The position numbers were made by a program, and so were the translations under genes. Positions 50,201 to 58,572 of a stretch of DNA of 64,000 nt are shown here, piece after piece; the first letter of the stretch is position 1; every line of letters begins with the position of its first letter. This DNA comes from Nemorincola caseinilytica (GTDB lineage: Bacteria > Bacteroidota > Bacteroidia > Chitinophagales > Chitinophagaceae): positions 1 through 64,000 of the forward strand of contig NZ_BAABFA010000009.1 in assembly GCF_039540515.1 (NCBI RefSeq), read 5' to 3'. The notes under the pieces are model-generated. The model had not been told where the DNA came from. It did no database searches and saw only the letters and a program-made list of their open reading frames with translations.

Positions 50201-51069
50201 GAACAGCGGTGATCTTCGGGGCCAACGGGCAGGACGGGCACTACCTTCACGAGCTGCTCATAAGCGAGGGCATTGCCGTCACGGGCGTGTCGCGCAGCGG
50301 CCCTTGGCTGCATATGGACATAGGCAAGTATGCCGATGTGGAAGCTCTCGTTCGCGAGAAAAGGCCGGACATCATCTTCCACCTTGCCGCCAACAGCACC
50401 ACCCGTCACGATGTCCTCTTCGAGAACCACGAGACCATCAGTACCGGCACCTTCAATGTGCTGGAGGCAGTGAAACGGCATTCGCCCGGCACAAAGGTCT
50501 TCCTTTCCGGCAGCGGCCTGCAGTTCCACAATGCGGGCAGGCCCATAAAGGAGACCGACCCCTTCGAGGCTACCAGCCCTTATGCCGTCAGCCGCATACA
50601 GTCTGTATATGCGGCACGCTACTACCGCTCGCTGGGCATACAGACCTACTTCGGCTATTTCTTCAACCACGACAGCCCCATACGCCCCGAGCGGCACATG
50701 AGCAACAAGATAGCGGCCTTTGCCCGGCGTATAGCCGCAGGCAGTTCCGAAACGCTGGAAATAGGCGATATGACGGTACGCAAGGAGTGGGGCTTTGCCG
50801 GCGATATAGTACGCGGCATCTACACCCTTGTGCAGCAGGATGATGTGTATGAGGCCACCATAGGCACCGGCCTTGCCTACTCCATAGAAGATTGGCTCAA
50901 TGAATGCTTTGCCCTCATAGGCCGCGACTGGCGGCAATATGTGGTACACAGGCCCGGTTTTGTGCCGGAGTACGACATACTCTGTTCCGACCCCACCACC
51001 CTGCGCTCACTGGGCTGGCAGCCACAGGTATCTTTCGCAGACCTGGCCCGTATGATGGTGCTTGGCTAA
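50197..51069 (+). CDS. Gmd-like SDR with Tyr-x3-Arg active site
   Basis: This 290-residue extended SDR has the NAD-binding GANGQDGHYL (8-17), closely resembling Gmd (GxTGQDGAYL), an LSGSGLQFH segment in place of the usual STSELYG, and SPYAVSR (127-133). The expected catalytic Lys of YxxxK is therefore Arg133. NHDSPIRPERHMSNKI and KEWGFAGDIVRGI follow the Gmd pattern. It is coupled to the methyltransferase by ATGA. The altered catalytic site means it may act as a reductase or epimerase with an unusual proton relay, or be inactive. The start at 50197 is chosen by the overlap and the Rossmann motif. Confidence 0.83.
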   Translation: MRTAVIFGANGQDGHYLHELLISEGIAVTGVSRSGPWLHMDIGKYADVEALVREKRPDIIFHLAANSTTRHDVLFENHETISTGTFNVLEAVKRHSPGTKVFLSGSGLQFHNAGRPIKETDPFEATSPYAVSRIQSVYAARYYRSLGIQTYFGYFFNHDSPIRPERHMSNKIAAFARRIAAGSSETLEIGDMTVRKEWGFAGDIVRGIYTLVQQDDVYEATIGTGLAYSIEDWLNECFALIGRDWRQYVVHRPGFVPEYDILCSDPTTLRSLGWQPQVSFADLARMMVLG

Positions 51070-51100
51070 ATATACCTGCCACAAAAAGTAACATACTATT

Positions 51101-51115
51101 TGCAGCATAGCTGCA
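51101..51115. promoter_or_regulatory. Perfect palindrome upstream of FadN-like gene
   Basis: TGCAGC-ATA-GCTGCA lies 64 bp before the ATG at 51179, in the gap after the SDR gene. It may be an operator or a weak terminator. No T-tract follows directly. Confidence 0.35.
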
Positions 51116-51178
51116 CTTTGCCTATACCCATTACCCGCGAAAATGCATTAACTTTCCTATTCGTAACACACAACAGAG

Positions 51179-53593
51179 ATGAACAGGAATATTCGCAAGG
51201 TAGCGGTGATAGGCAGTGGGGTGATGGGCTCGCGCATAGCGTGCCATTTTGCTGGTATAGGCGTACAGGTGCTGCTGCTGGATATAGCGCCCGCAGCCCT
51301 CACCGATGCAGAGGCCGCCAAAGGGCTGCAGCTTACCGACAAGCAGGTACGGAACCGCATAGTGAACGATGCCCTGCAGGCCACGGTGAAAAGCAAGCCA
51401 TCGGCGGTATATACGAAGGCCGTGGCCGCGCGTATAAACACCGGCAATATAGACGATGACCTACCCAAAATAGCCGACTGCGACTGGATACTGGAGGCCG
51501 TGGTAGAGCGGCTGGATATAAAGCAGCAGCTCTTTGAGAAGATAGAGCGATACCGCAGGCCGGGCACCCTCATCACTACCAATACCTCGGGCATACCCAT
51601 ACACCTCATGAACGAGGGCCGCAGCGAGGACTTCCGCAAGCACTTTTGTGGTACGCACTTCTTCAATCCGCCGCGCTACCTGCGCCTGCTGGAGATAATT
51701 CCCGGCCCAGATACCGACCCCAAAGTGCTGGACTTTCTCACCGACTACGGCAGCCGTCACCTGGGCAAGATAACCGTACTGTGCAAAGACACTCCCGCAT
51801 TCATAGCCAACCGCGTAGGCGTGTTCGGTTTCATGGCCGTGTTCAAAGCCATGCAGGAGCTGGGCCTGAACATAGACGAGATAGACTCCCTTACCGGCAC
51901 CGTAATGGGCAGGCCGAAGTCGGCCACCTTCCGCACCGGCGATGTAGTAGGCCTCGACACCCTGGTGATGGTAGCCAAGAACCTGCCAAAGAACGTGCCG
52001 AACGATGAGGCCAAAGACCTCTTCATCGTTCCGCCCTTCATAGATACCATGCTCACCAACAAATGGCTGGGCGACAAAACAGGGCAGGGTTTCTATAAAA
52101 TGACCAAGACCAGGGGTGCTGATGGCCAAACAAAGAAAGAGATACTGACGCTGGACCTGGACACGATGGAGTATGGCCCGAAGAAAAAGACCAAGTTCGC
52201 TACCATAGAGGCTGCAAAGCAACTGGATGATCTGAAACAGCGCCTGGGTGCGCTATACAGCGGCGGCGACAAGGCGGGCGAATTCTACCGCCGCTTCCAT
52301 CACCTGCTCTTTGCCTACATATCCAACCGCGTACCCGAGATAAGCGATGAGCTGTACAAAATAGACGATGCGCTAAGAGCGGGCTTCGGCTGGGACATAG
52401 GCGCTTTTGAAAGCTGGGATGCACTTGGCGTGAAACGCGTACTGAAAAAAATGACCGAGGCCGGTATGCAGGTAGCACCATGGGTGCAGCAAATGCTCGA
52501 TGCCGGTATCACCACTTTCTACAAGACCGAAAAAGGCAAACGCCTCTACTATGATCAGCGCACCAAAAGATACGAACCCATACCGGGTGCAGGCGTCTTC
52601 ATACTGCTGGAACAACTGTCGGAGAACGTGGTATGGCGCAGCAGCGCCTGCAAGCTCTACGACATAGGCGATGACGTAGTGGCCCTTAGCTGGAACACTA
52701 AGATGAACACCATAGGCGGCGAGGTGCTGGAAGGCATACAAAAGGCCGTGACCATGGCCGAGGAGCGCTACAAGGGACTGGTGATAGCCAATAGCGGCCC
52801 CAACTTCAGCGCGGGCGCCAATCTGGGCCTTGTGTTCATGTTCGCGGTAGAGCAGGAATATGATGAGCTGGATATGGCCATCCGTATGTTCCAGTCCACT
52901 ACCATGCGCCTACGCTACAGCGGCATACCTGTGGTAGTGGCGCCACATGGCCTCACACTGGGCGGCGGCTGCGAGCTGTGCCTGCATGCCGATGCCGTAC
53001 AGGCCGCTGCCGAAAGCTATATAGGACTTGTAGAGGTGGGCGTGGGCCTTATACCCGGTGGCGGTGGCTCTAAGGAAATGGCCGTACGCGCTGCCGACCG
53101 CAACATAAAAGAAGACATAGAGGTCAACTACCTGCAGCAGCTTTTTATAAACGTAGGCACGGCCAAGGTGTCCACATCGGCACACGAGGCGTTCGAGAAT
53201 TTCGTGCTGCGCCCCGGCCACGATGCCATATCTGTGAACCTGGACCGCCGTATAGGCGATGCCAAGCGCAAGGCCCTGCTGCTGTGGGAGCAAGGCTATA
53301 CACAGGCCGCACCGCGTACCGATATAAAGGTACAGGGCCGTGGTGGCCTGGGCGGCCTGCTGGCAGGTGTGCACGGTATGTGGCGCGGCAATTACATCAG
53401 CGATCACGACCGCCTGATAGCCGAAAAACTGGCCCATGTGATGTGCGGCGGCGACCTCTCGCAGGCCACCACCGTAAGTGAGCAATACCTGCTGGACCTG
53501 GAGCGTGAAGCTTTCCTCAGCCTTTGTGGGCAAAAGAAAACGCTGGAACGCATGCAGAGCATACTCACCTCGGGCAAGCCATTAAGGAATTAG
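51179..53593 (+). CDS. FadN-like 3-hydroxyacyl-CoA dehydrogenase / enoyl-CoA hydratase fusion
   Basis: This 804-residue protein of fatty-acid beta-oxidation has an N-terminal NAD-binding 3-hydroxyacyl-CoA dehydrogenase domain (VIGSGVMGS, 11-18, then NTSGIPIHLM and GTHFFNPP), two C-terminal dehydrogenase domains (about 200-420), and a crotonase domain at the C-terminal side (about 480-720) with FSAGANLG and LGGGCELCLHAD for the oxyanion hole and VGVGLIPGGGG. The domain order, dehydrogenase first, is that of Bacillus FadN, the reverse of E. coli FadB/FadJ. A thiolase and acyl-CoA dehydrogenase usually follow but are absent here. A clear terminator lies downstream. Confidence 0.92.
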   Translation: MNRNIRKVAVIGSGVMGSRIACHFAGIGVQVLLLDIAPAALTDAEAAKGLQLTDKQVRNRIVNDALQATVKSKPSAVYTKAVAARINTGNIDDDLPKIADCDWILEAVVERLDIKQQLFEKIERYRRPGTLITTNTSGIPIHLMNEGRSEDFRKHFCGTHFFNPPRYLRLLEIIPGPDTDPKVLDFLTDYGSRHLGKITVLCKDTPAFIANRVGVFGFMAVFKAMQELGLNIDEIDSLTGTVMGRPKSATFRTGDVVGLDTLVMVAKNLPKNVPNDEAKDLFIVPPFIDTMLTNKWLGDKTGQGFYKMTKTRGADGQTKKEILTLDLDTMEYGPKKKTKFATIEAAKQLDDLKQRLGALYSGGDKAGEFYRRFHHLLFAYISNRVPEISDELYKIDDALRAGFGWDIGAFESWDALGVKRVLKKMTEAGMQVAPWVQQMLDAGITTFYKTEKGKRLYYDQRTKRYEPIPGAGVFILLEQLSENVVWRSSACKLYDIGDDVVALSWNTKMNTIGGEVLEGIQKAVTMAEERYKGLVIANSGPNFSAGANLGLVFMFAVEQEYDELDMAIRMFQSTTMRLRYSGIPVVVAPHGLTLGGGCELCLHADAVQAAAESYIGLVEVGVGLIPGGGGSKEMAVRAADRNIKEDIEVNYLQQLFINVGTAKVSTSAHEAFENFVLRPGHDAISVNLDRRIGDAKRKALLLWEQGYTQAAPRTDIKVQGRGGLGGLLAGVHGMWRGNYISDHDRLIAEKLAHVMCGGDLSQATTVSEQYLLDLEREAFLSLCGQKKTLERMQSILTSGKPLRN

Positions 53594-53611
53594 TACCCCT
53601 CCAACAATATA

Positions 53612-53639
53612 AAGGCTCGCATCAATTGATGCGAGCCTT
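53612..53639 (+). terminator. Terminator of FadN-like gene
   Basis: A perfect 12-bp stem (AAGGCTCGCATC/GATGCGAGCCTT) with an AATT loop, followed by GTCTTTT. It lies between the convergent FadN-like and kbl genes. Confidence 0.85.
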
Positions 53640-53668
53640 GTCTTTTATATACTGTTGCTGTATCTCTG

Positions 53669-54859
53669 TTACTTTATCACCCCCAGCTCTTTGCCCACCT
53701 TTATGAAGGCATCTATAGCGGTATCCAGGTGGTGACGGTCGTGGCCGGCCGATATCTGTACGCGAATGCGCGCCTGGCCCTTGGCTACCACAGGGTAGAA
53801 GAAACCTATCACATAGATACCCTCATCCAGCATGCGGGCGGCGAACTTTTGTGCCACCACTGCATCGTACAGCATTATCGGGGCTATGGCATGTGTACCG
53901 GGTTTGATATCGAAACCGGCATCGGTCATGCGCTTGCGGAAATAGAGGGTGTTCTCCTCCAGTTTGTCGCGCAGGGCTGTGGTCTCGCTCAGCATATCCA
54001 GCACGGCTATGGTAGCGCCCACTATAGATGGGGCCAGTGAGTTGGAGAACAGGTATGGCCTGCTACGCTGGCGCAGCATTTCTATTATCTCTTTCTTACC
54101 GCTGGTAAAGCCGCCCGATGCGCCACCAAGGGCCTTGCCCATGGTACCGGTAATGATGTCTATACGGCCCATAACACCGCACAGCTCATGCACGCCCCTG
54201 CCGGTAGCGCCCATAAAGCCCGATGAATGGCTTTCATCTATCATCACCAGGGCATCGTACTTATCAGCCAGGTCGCATATCTTATCTAGCTGGGCTATGG
54301 TACCATCCATAGAGAATACGGAGTCTGTAACGATGAGGCGGGTACGGGCATCCATATTTGCCTGTAGCTGTGCCTCCAGGTCGGCCATATCGTTGTGCTT
54401 GTACCTGCCGCGGCGGGCCTTGCACAGGCGCACACCATCTATGATAGAGGCATGGTTCAGCTCGTCCGATATAATGGCATCCTGCTCTCCCAGCAGGGGC
54501 TCGAACACGCCGCCATTGGCATCGAAGCAGGCCACATACAGTATGGTGTCCTCGGTACCCAGGAAGCGGGCCAGTTTTTCTTCCAGCTCTTTATGTATAT
54601 CCTGCGTGCCGCAGATGAAGCGTACAGAGCTCATGCCAAAGCCGCGCTCGTCGGTAGTGCGGTGAGCGGCCTCTATGACACGGGGATGAGAGGAAAGACC
54701 AAGGTAGTTGTTGGCGCAGAAATTGAGCACGGTGCGGCCGTTCACGGTTATCTCGGCACCCTGTACCGAAGATATAACGCGCTCTTTCTTGTACAGGCCT
54801 GCGTCGGTTATCTCCTGCAGTTCTTGCTGCAGGCGTGCGTAAAATGAAGGACTTGACAT
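53669..54859 (-). CDS. kbl: Glycine C-acetyltransferase (2-amino-3-ketobutyrate CoA ligase)
   Basis: This 396-residue PLP enzyme of the alpha-oxoamine synthase family splits 2-amino-3-ketobutyrate into glycine and acetyl-CoA in threonine breakdown. Motifs are FCANNYLGLSSHP (47-59), GFGMSSVRFICGTQ, SDELNHASIIDG, MIDESHSSGFMG and the PLP-binding TGTMGKALGG. The exact FGMSSVRFICGTQ sequence and the length favour Kbl over AONS (BioF) or serine palmitoyltransferase. Threonine dehydrogenase (tdh) is not adjacent. It lies 41 bp after a lipoprotein gene on the same strand. Confidence 0.93.
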   Translation of the reverse strand: MSSPSFYARLQQELQEITDAGLYKKERVISSVQGAEITVNGRTVLNFCANNYLGLSSHPRVIEAAHRTTDERGFGMSSVRFICGTQDIHKELEEKLARFLGTEDTILYVACFDANGGVFEPLLGEQDAIISDELNHASIIDGVRLCKARRGRYKHNDMADLEAQLQANMDARTRLIVTDSVFSMDGTIAQLDKICDLADKYDALVMIDESHSSGFMGATGRGVHELCGVMGRIDIITGTMGKALGGASGGFTSGKKEIIEMLRQRSRPYLFSNSLAPSIVGATIAVLDMLSETTALRDKLEENTLYFRKRMTDAGFDIKPGTHAIAPIMLYDAVVAQKFAARMLDEGIYVIGFFYPVVAKGQARIRVQISAGHDRHHLDTAIDAFIKVGKELGVIK

Positions 54860-54900
54860 AGATGTTTGTTATGTGGCTATGAGGGAACGATGCCCCCGCA

Positions 54901-55626
54901 TTATTGTTTCGTAAGTGTGGCCACGCAGGTCTCTGCAAAGCCGAGCGGTGTGGTAGAAGCAGTATAGGTGATGGTGATGGTATTGCCCGATATGGTGCCC
55001 GCACCACTCAGGTTGGTACCATTGCCAATGTGCTGCTGCGGTATGTACACAGAATCTTTGGCGCAGTTGATGATCATGTGGGTAGATGTGGCAGAGCCAT
55101 AGCCGCCTAGGTTGGTGATATCCAGCTCGTTAGCCGCGCCTGTGGTAGCGGCAGTGGCCGTGTAGGTAACATTGCGGTTGGTACAGCCGTTGGCGCCGCT
55201 ATATGTGCCCTGCAGCACCGATGCACAGTCGGCAGAGATAACGGTGAGGTTTATGGTCTGCACCTTGGGTGTAGTGCCGGGCGCAGTGGTGGTGATGGTG
55301 ATGGGGTATGTCTTGTGCGCGGCATTGGTAGTGAGGAAAACGAAATCGGCCACGAAGGTGGGCAGCCTGCGGAAGGTGTCCTCTACCAGCTGCACGTCGG
55401 CCGGAAGGCCGGTGATAGAGATGGTGACGCTATCGCGGGAGAAACCGCCCAGGTATTTTACCAGCAGGGAGAGCTTGTAGGCGCCCTGGTCGGGTATGTA
55501 TATATCGCTTATGGGTTTGTTCTGTGCGGTCTCTACCGAATAAGATACCGGCTCTTTGGGGGCATTCTTGTGGCAGGACGCTACCACAGCACCCACTGCC
55601 AGCAGAAACAATAGAACTTTTCTCAT
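54901..55626 (-). CDS. Hypothetical surface lipoprotein
   Basis: This 241-residue lipoprotein has lipobox VVASC and mature start HKNAPKEP. The first half is beta-rich with a short Ig-like stretch, and the C-terminal about 100 residues contain a compact domain (SVLQGTYSGANGC ... ISGNTITITYTAS) with several Cys. It is similar in size and layout to the lipoprotein at 34165, though it has no SusCD partner here. No function is assigned. Confidence 0.7.
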   Translation of the reverse strand: MRKVLLFLLAVGAVVASCHKNAPKEPVSYSVETAQNKPISDIYIPDQGAYKLSLLVKYLGGFSRDSVTISITGLPADVQLVEDTFRRLPTFVADFVFLTTNAAHKTYPITITTTAPGTTPKVQTINLTVISADCASVLQGTYSGANGCTNRNVTYTATAATTGAANELDITNLGGYGSATSTHMIINCAKDSVYIPQQHIGNGTNLSGAGTISGNTITITYTASTTPLGFAETCVATLTKQ

Positions 55627-55669
55627 ACTTTATTTTTAAAGTGGAAAGATACATTCAAATCAGTAAAGA

Positions 55670-56257
55670 TCATAGCCATTTCACTTTTTCTGCCAGCGGG
55701 CGGTTGCGCACACCTTCTTTGGCAGGTTCGTCGGTATGACCGAGGAATATGAGGCCCAGCACCACATCTTCGGCACCCAGGCCCAGGTATTGCTTCAGGG
55801 CCTCGGTATGCGTCATACCGCCGGTACTCCAGAAGGACGCTATGCCCATGGCAGTAGCGCCCAGCAGCATGTTCTGCACGGCGGCCGATGCTGCGGCCAC
55901 CTCTTCTATAACGGGTATCTTGGGGTTGGCGCCGCGTACCATGGCAGCTATTATGAGGTGCGAAGCCTTATCTACATTATGCTCCAGCTTCTGCAGGGTC
56001 AGTTCCTGCCGCTTGTCATCGGGGGTATTGTTCCAGTATAGCTGTGCATGCTCGCGACCAAAAGTGGTCTTTGCCTCGCCGCCGTATACAAAGAACTTCC
56101 AGGGCTCGGTGCGGCCATGGGTAGGGGCCCAGTCGGCCAGTACCAGCAGGTCGCTTATGACGTTGTCGGGTATCACCTGGCCATTCATCTTTGCCCAGCC
56201 TGTAGAGCGCCTTTCGCGGATGGTGGCGCTGACCTGATCGTATCTTTCGTTGTTCAT
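55670..56257 (-). CDS. Nitroreductase-family protein
   Basis: This 195-residue FMN-dependent oxidoreductase has IRERRSTG (FMN phosphate contact) near the start, WAPTHGRTEPWKFFV (residues about 44-58) and a late GIASFWSTGG segment with DVVLGLIFLGH. These match the nitroreductase-like fold that reduces quinones, nitro compounds or flavins. The physiological substrate is unknown. The ATG at 56257 is preferred over a TTG three codons earlier that would lie inside the -7 box. A TACCTTTG box at 56264-56271 implies an almost leaderless transcript. Confidence 0.88.
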   Translation of the reverse strand: MNNERYDQVSATIRERRSTGWAKMNGQVIPDNVISDLLVLADWAPTHGRTEPWKFFVYGGEAKTTFGREHAQLYWNNTPDDKRQELTLQKLEHNVDKASHLIIAAMVRGANPKIPVIEEVAAASAAVQNMLLGATAMGIASFWSTGGMTHTEALKQYLGLGAEDVVLGLIFLGHTDEPAKEGVRNRPLAEKVKWL

Positions 56258-56263
56258 GTGGGG

Positions 56264-56271
56264 CAAAGGTA
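56264..56271 (-). promoter_or_regulatory. -7 promoter box of nitroreductase gene
   Basis: TACCTTTG on the minus strand ends six bases before the ATG at 56257. Confidence 0.5.
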
Positions 56272-56283
56272 AGGCCAGGCAAC

Positions 56284-56319
56284 AAAAAAGCCACAGTGCG
56301 GATACACAGCGGCTTTTGA
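56284..56319 (-). terminator. Terminator after YqeY gene
   Basis: An imperfect hairpin with AAAAGCC/GGCTTTT outer arms, followed on the minus strand by TTTTTTGTTG. It lies 20 bp after the yqeY stop. Confidence 0.6.
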
Positions 56320-56338
56320 TAATATTTAAAAAATGGCG

Positions 56339-56791
56339 TTACTGTGCCAGTAGTTGCTTTACCGTCTCGGAGATGGCCTTGCCATCGGCCTTGCCGGCCA
56401 GTTGTTTGCTGGCCACGCCCATTACCTTGCCCATATCGGCGGGTGTTTTGGCGCCTACCTGCTCCATTATGGCCTGCAGTTCTTTCTTTAGTTCGTCTGC
56501 GCTCATTTGCTGCGGCAGGAATTTCTCTATTATAGCCAGCTCTTCGCGTTCTTTATCGGCAAGGTCTTTACGGCCCTGCTTGTCGAAGATGTCTATAGAG
56601 TCGCGGCGCTGCTTGGCCAGCTTCTGTAGCATCTTTAGCTCGGTGGCCTCGTTTATCTCGCCATTGGCGCCCTCGGCGGTCTTTTCTATGATGATGGCGG
56701 CCTTTATGGCACGCAGGGTACGCAGGGCGGCCTCGTCTTTGGCACGCATAGCGTTCTTCAGCTCGTCCATTATTTTTGCTTCCAGTGACAT
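56339..56791 (-). CDS. GatB/YqeY domain protein
   Basis: This 150-residue all-helical cytoplasmic protein has the YqeY pattern: ELKNAMRAKDEAALRTLRAIKAAI at the N-terminus, a central RRDSI and EREELAIIEKFLPQQMS, and a C-terminal DMGKVMGVASKQLAGKADGK tail domain. The last segment is shared with GatB amidotransferase subunits. Its role is unknown, with tRNA-related binding suspected in the family. The ATG at 56791 gives the normal family length. Confidence 0.93.
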   Translation of the reverse strand: MSLEAKIMDELKNAMRAKDEAALRTLRAIKAAIIIEKTAEGANGEINEATELKMLQKLAKQRRDSIDIFDKQGRKDLADKEREELAIIEKFLPQQMSADELKKELQAIMEQVGAKTPADMGKVMGVASKQLAGKADGKAISETVKQLLAQ

Positions 56792-56852
56792 ACGCTTTCG
56801 AAAATTAAAAAGTAAAAATAAAAAATAAAAATAAGCCCCTGTTCTACAGCCT

Positions 56853-57197
56853 CTAGCCTTTTTCAGCGCTTTCCATGGCATCGCCTGCCTTTTTCATAAA
56901 TGTCTTGGCAAATGCCTTCATTTCATCGGCCAGCTCGGTATTGCGGGTGGCACGGGCATAGGTATCGGCCATACCGAAGAGGGTCTGGAAGAAGAAATCG
57001 TTCATTTCGTCCACCATCATCTTGCTGGTCCAGAGGTCTATGCGCAGGGCAGAGCGCTCATCGCCATCCCACAGGCCCAGTAGTATGGCCTTGGCCTTCT
57101 GCCACTCGGGCACGCCGCCATCGGGGGCCATCCACTCTATCTTTTCGGGCATCTTGTCTTCGGCAAGCTCTATCTGTATGTTTATGTTCGATCTCAT
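56853..57197 (-). CDS. gldC: Gliding motility-associated protein GldC
   Basis: This 114-residue soluble protein has the GldC pattern: an N-terminal beta segment, EDKMPEKIEW, then ERSALRIDLWTSKMMVDEMNDFFFQTLFGMADTYARAT (as successive short conserved blocks). In Flavobacterium johnsoniae GldC supports but is not strictly needed for gliding. It is unlinked from gldFG (29825), as is usual. A -7 box, TACTTTTG, lies at 57217-57224. Confidence 0.9.
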   Translation of the reverse strand: MRSNINIQIELAEDKMPEKIEWMAPDGGVPEWQKAKAILLGLWDGDERSALRIDLWTSKMMVDEMNDFFFQTLFGMADTYARATRNTELADEMKAFAKTFMKKAGDAMESAEKG

Positions 57198-57216
57198 ATG
57201 GTTGGTAAAAGTGGGG

Positions 57217-57224
57217 CAAAAGTA
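57217..57224 (-). promoter_or_regulatory. -7 promoter box of gldC
   Basis: TACTTTTG on the minus strand matches TAnnTTTG, 19 bases before the ATG at 57197. Confidence 0.5.
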
Positions 57225-57341
57225 CAGGAAATAGAGAGAATAACGGACGGGATACCAACTTGTACAAAGCGCTGGCAGTTATGTAATTTAACTGGTCAGG
57301 CAATGAAAAATAATGATATTTGCACCCAATTCCGATAGTAC

Positions 57342-58544
57342 ATGAAACTAAAACAGGCATTCTGGGTCATACTTCTGATATTTCTGGGTCTTTTTTTCAG
57401 ACGGCACGATGGCTTCCTTCATGCGCAGATATATGCCGAGGACGGGCCTATATTCCTGGCGCAGTATATGGAAAAGGGCTGGGCCTCGCTGATAACCCCC
57501 TATGCCGGCTACCTGCATACCATACCCAGGCTCATAGCACTGCTGTGGGGTACGCTGGGCGTAGACCTGGAAGTGCTGCCTACCTTTTATAACCTTAGCT
57601 ACTTCGGGCTGTGCGTACTGATAGGGCTGGAGCTGCTGAAGAGCGCCCGCCAACTGGAAATGAAACACAAGATACTGTTCGCGAGCATCTTTCCCTTTGT
57701 ACCTGTGGGCCCCGAGATGTTCATGAACATAACGAACAGCATATGGGTCACATCGCTCTACCTGGTGAACTTCCTCTTTGTGGGGTACAAGTACTATGAG
57801 GCAGAGAACAGGAAATGGCTGAAGCTGATATGCATAATGCTGGTATCGCTTACCGGGCCTTTCTCGCTGCTGCTGAGCCCTGTGGCAGCGCTTATCATAT
57901 TCCTGGAGCGCAAGACCATGACCATGAAAAGGCTGGTACCCATGGGGCTGATAATGGTGTGCGGGCTGGTGCAGTTCATGCTCATCCGGTCTTCGCCGCA
58001 CAACAGGGCCATACCCGGCGACCCTGAGCCCCACCACCTGGTGCGGCTGATAAAGTACAATATGGCCGACCTGATATACTCGCGCAACAACCTGCTGCCG
58101 TCCATAGGAGAAAAGGAACTGTCTATACTGCTGCTGAGCCTTTTTGCCTTCATCGTGTACATGCTGTTCAGGCATTACAGGCGGATAACGGCCGACCGCA
58201 AATATGTACTGGTACTGGCGCCCATCATGTTCCTGGCCAGCTTTATAGCTGTGTTCTGGCCCATGGAGACCAAGGTACTGGCCTTTGGCTGCCCGCGCTA
58301 CTATTTCGTGCCTTATACATGCGCCGCCTGGATCTTCATACTGGGGGCAGACAGTATAATGCGGATAAAGGATATAGTGGTGTATTTCATCTACTTCCTG
58401 TTCCATGCCAATAGCATGCGCTTCAACTATGAGGACAAGAAATGGAAGGAGCAGATGAGAGAGTACAAAGCAGGTAAGCGGGAAGAGATAGACATACACC
58501 CTGAAGGATGGAAATTCAGGCTGCCACCTTATAAAGGCAGGTAA
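57342..58544 (+). CDS. Polytopic membrane protein, possible GT-C glycosyltransferase
   Basis: This 400-residue protein has about nine membrane helices. A short first loop holds HAQIYAEDGPIFLAQY, where the acidic ED pair sits where GT-C enzymes place their catalytic Asp/Glu. A basic cytosolic tail ends the protein (EDKKWKEQMREYKAGKREE). It lies 28 bp before another polytopic gene on the same strand. A role in building or decorating surface glycans is inferred from neighbours and topology. No named family is recognised. Confidence 0.7.
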   Translation: MKLKQAFWVILLIFLGLFFRRHDGFLHAQIYAEDGPIFLAQYMEKGWASLITPYAGYLHTIPRLIALLWGTLGVDLEVLPTFYNLSYFGLCVLIGLELLKSARQLEMKHKILFASIFPFVPVGPEMFMNITNSIWVTSLYLVNFLFVGYKYYEAENRKWLKLICIMLVSLTGPFSLLLSPVAALIIFLERKTMTMKRLVPMGLIMVCGLVQFMLIRSSPHNRAIPGDPEPHHLVRLIKYNMADLIYSRNNLLPSIGEKELSILLLSLFAFIVYMLFRHYRRITADRKYVLVLAPIMFLASFIAVFWPMETKVLAFGCPRYYFVPYTCAAWIFILGADSIMRIKDIVVYFIYFLFHANSMRFNYEDKKWKEQMREYKAGKREEIDIHPEGWKFRLPPYKGR

Positions 58545-58572
58545 AGAAAGACAATGCGTGGCCACTGCTGAG

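Noticed and set aside
57348..58565. 405-codon minus-strand open frame
   Set aside because: It is antisense to a polytopic membrane gene. Its His/Gln/Tyr-rich composition is the complement of hydrophobic codons.
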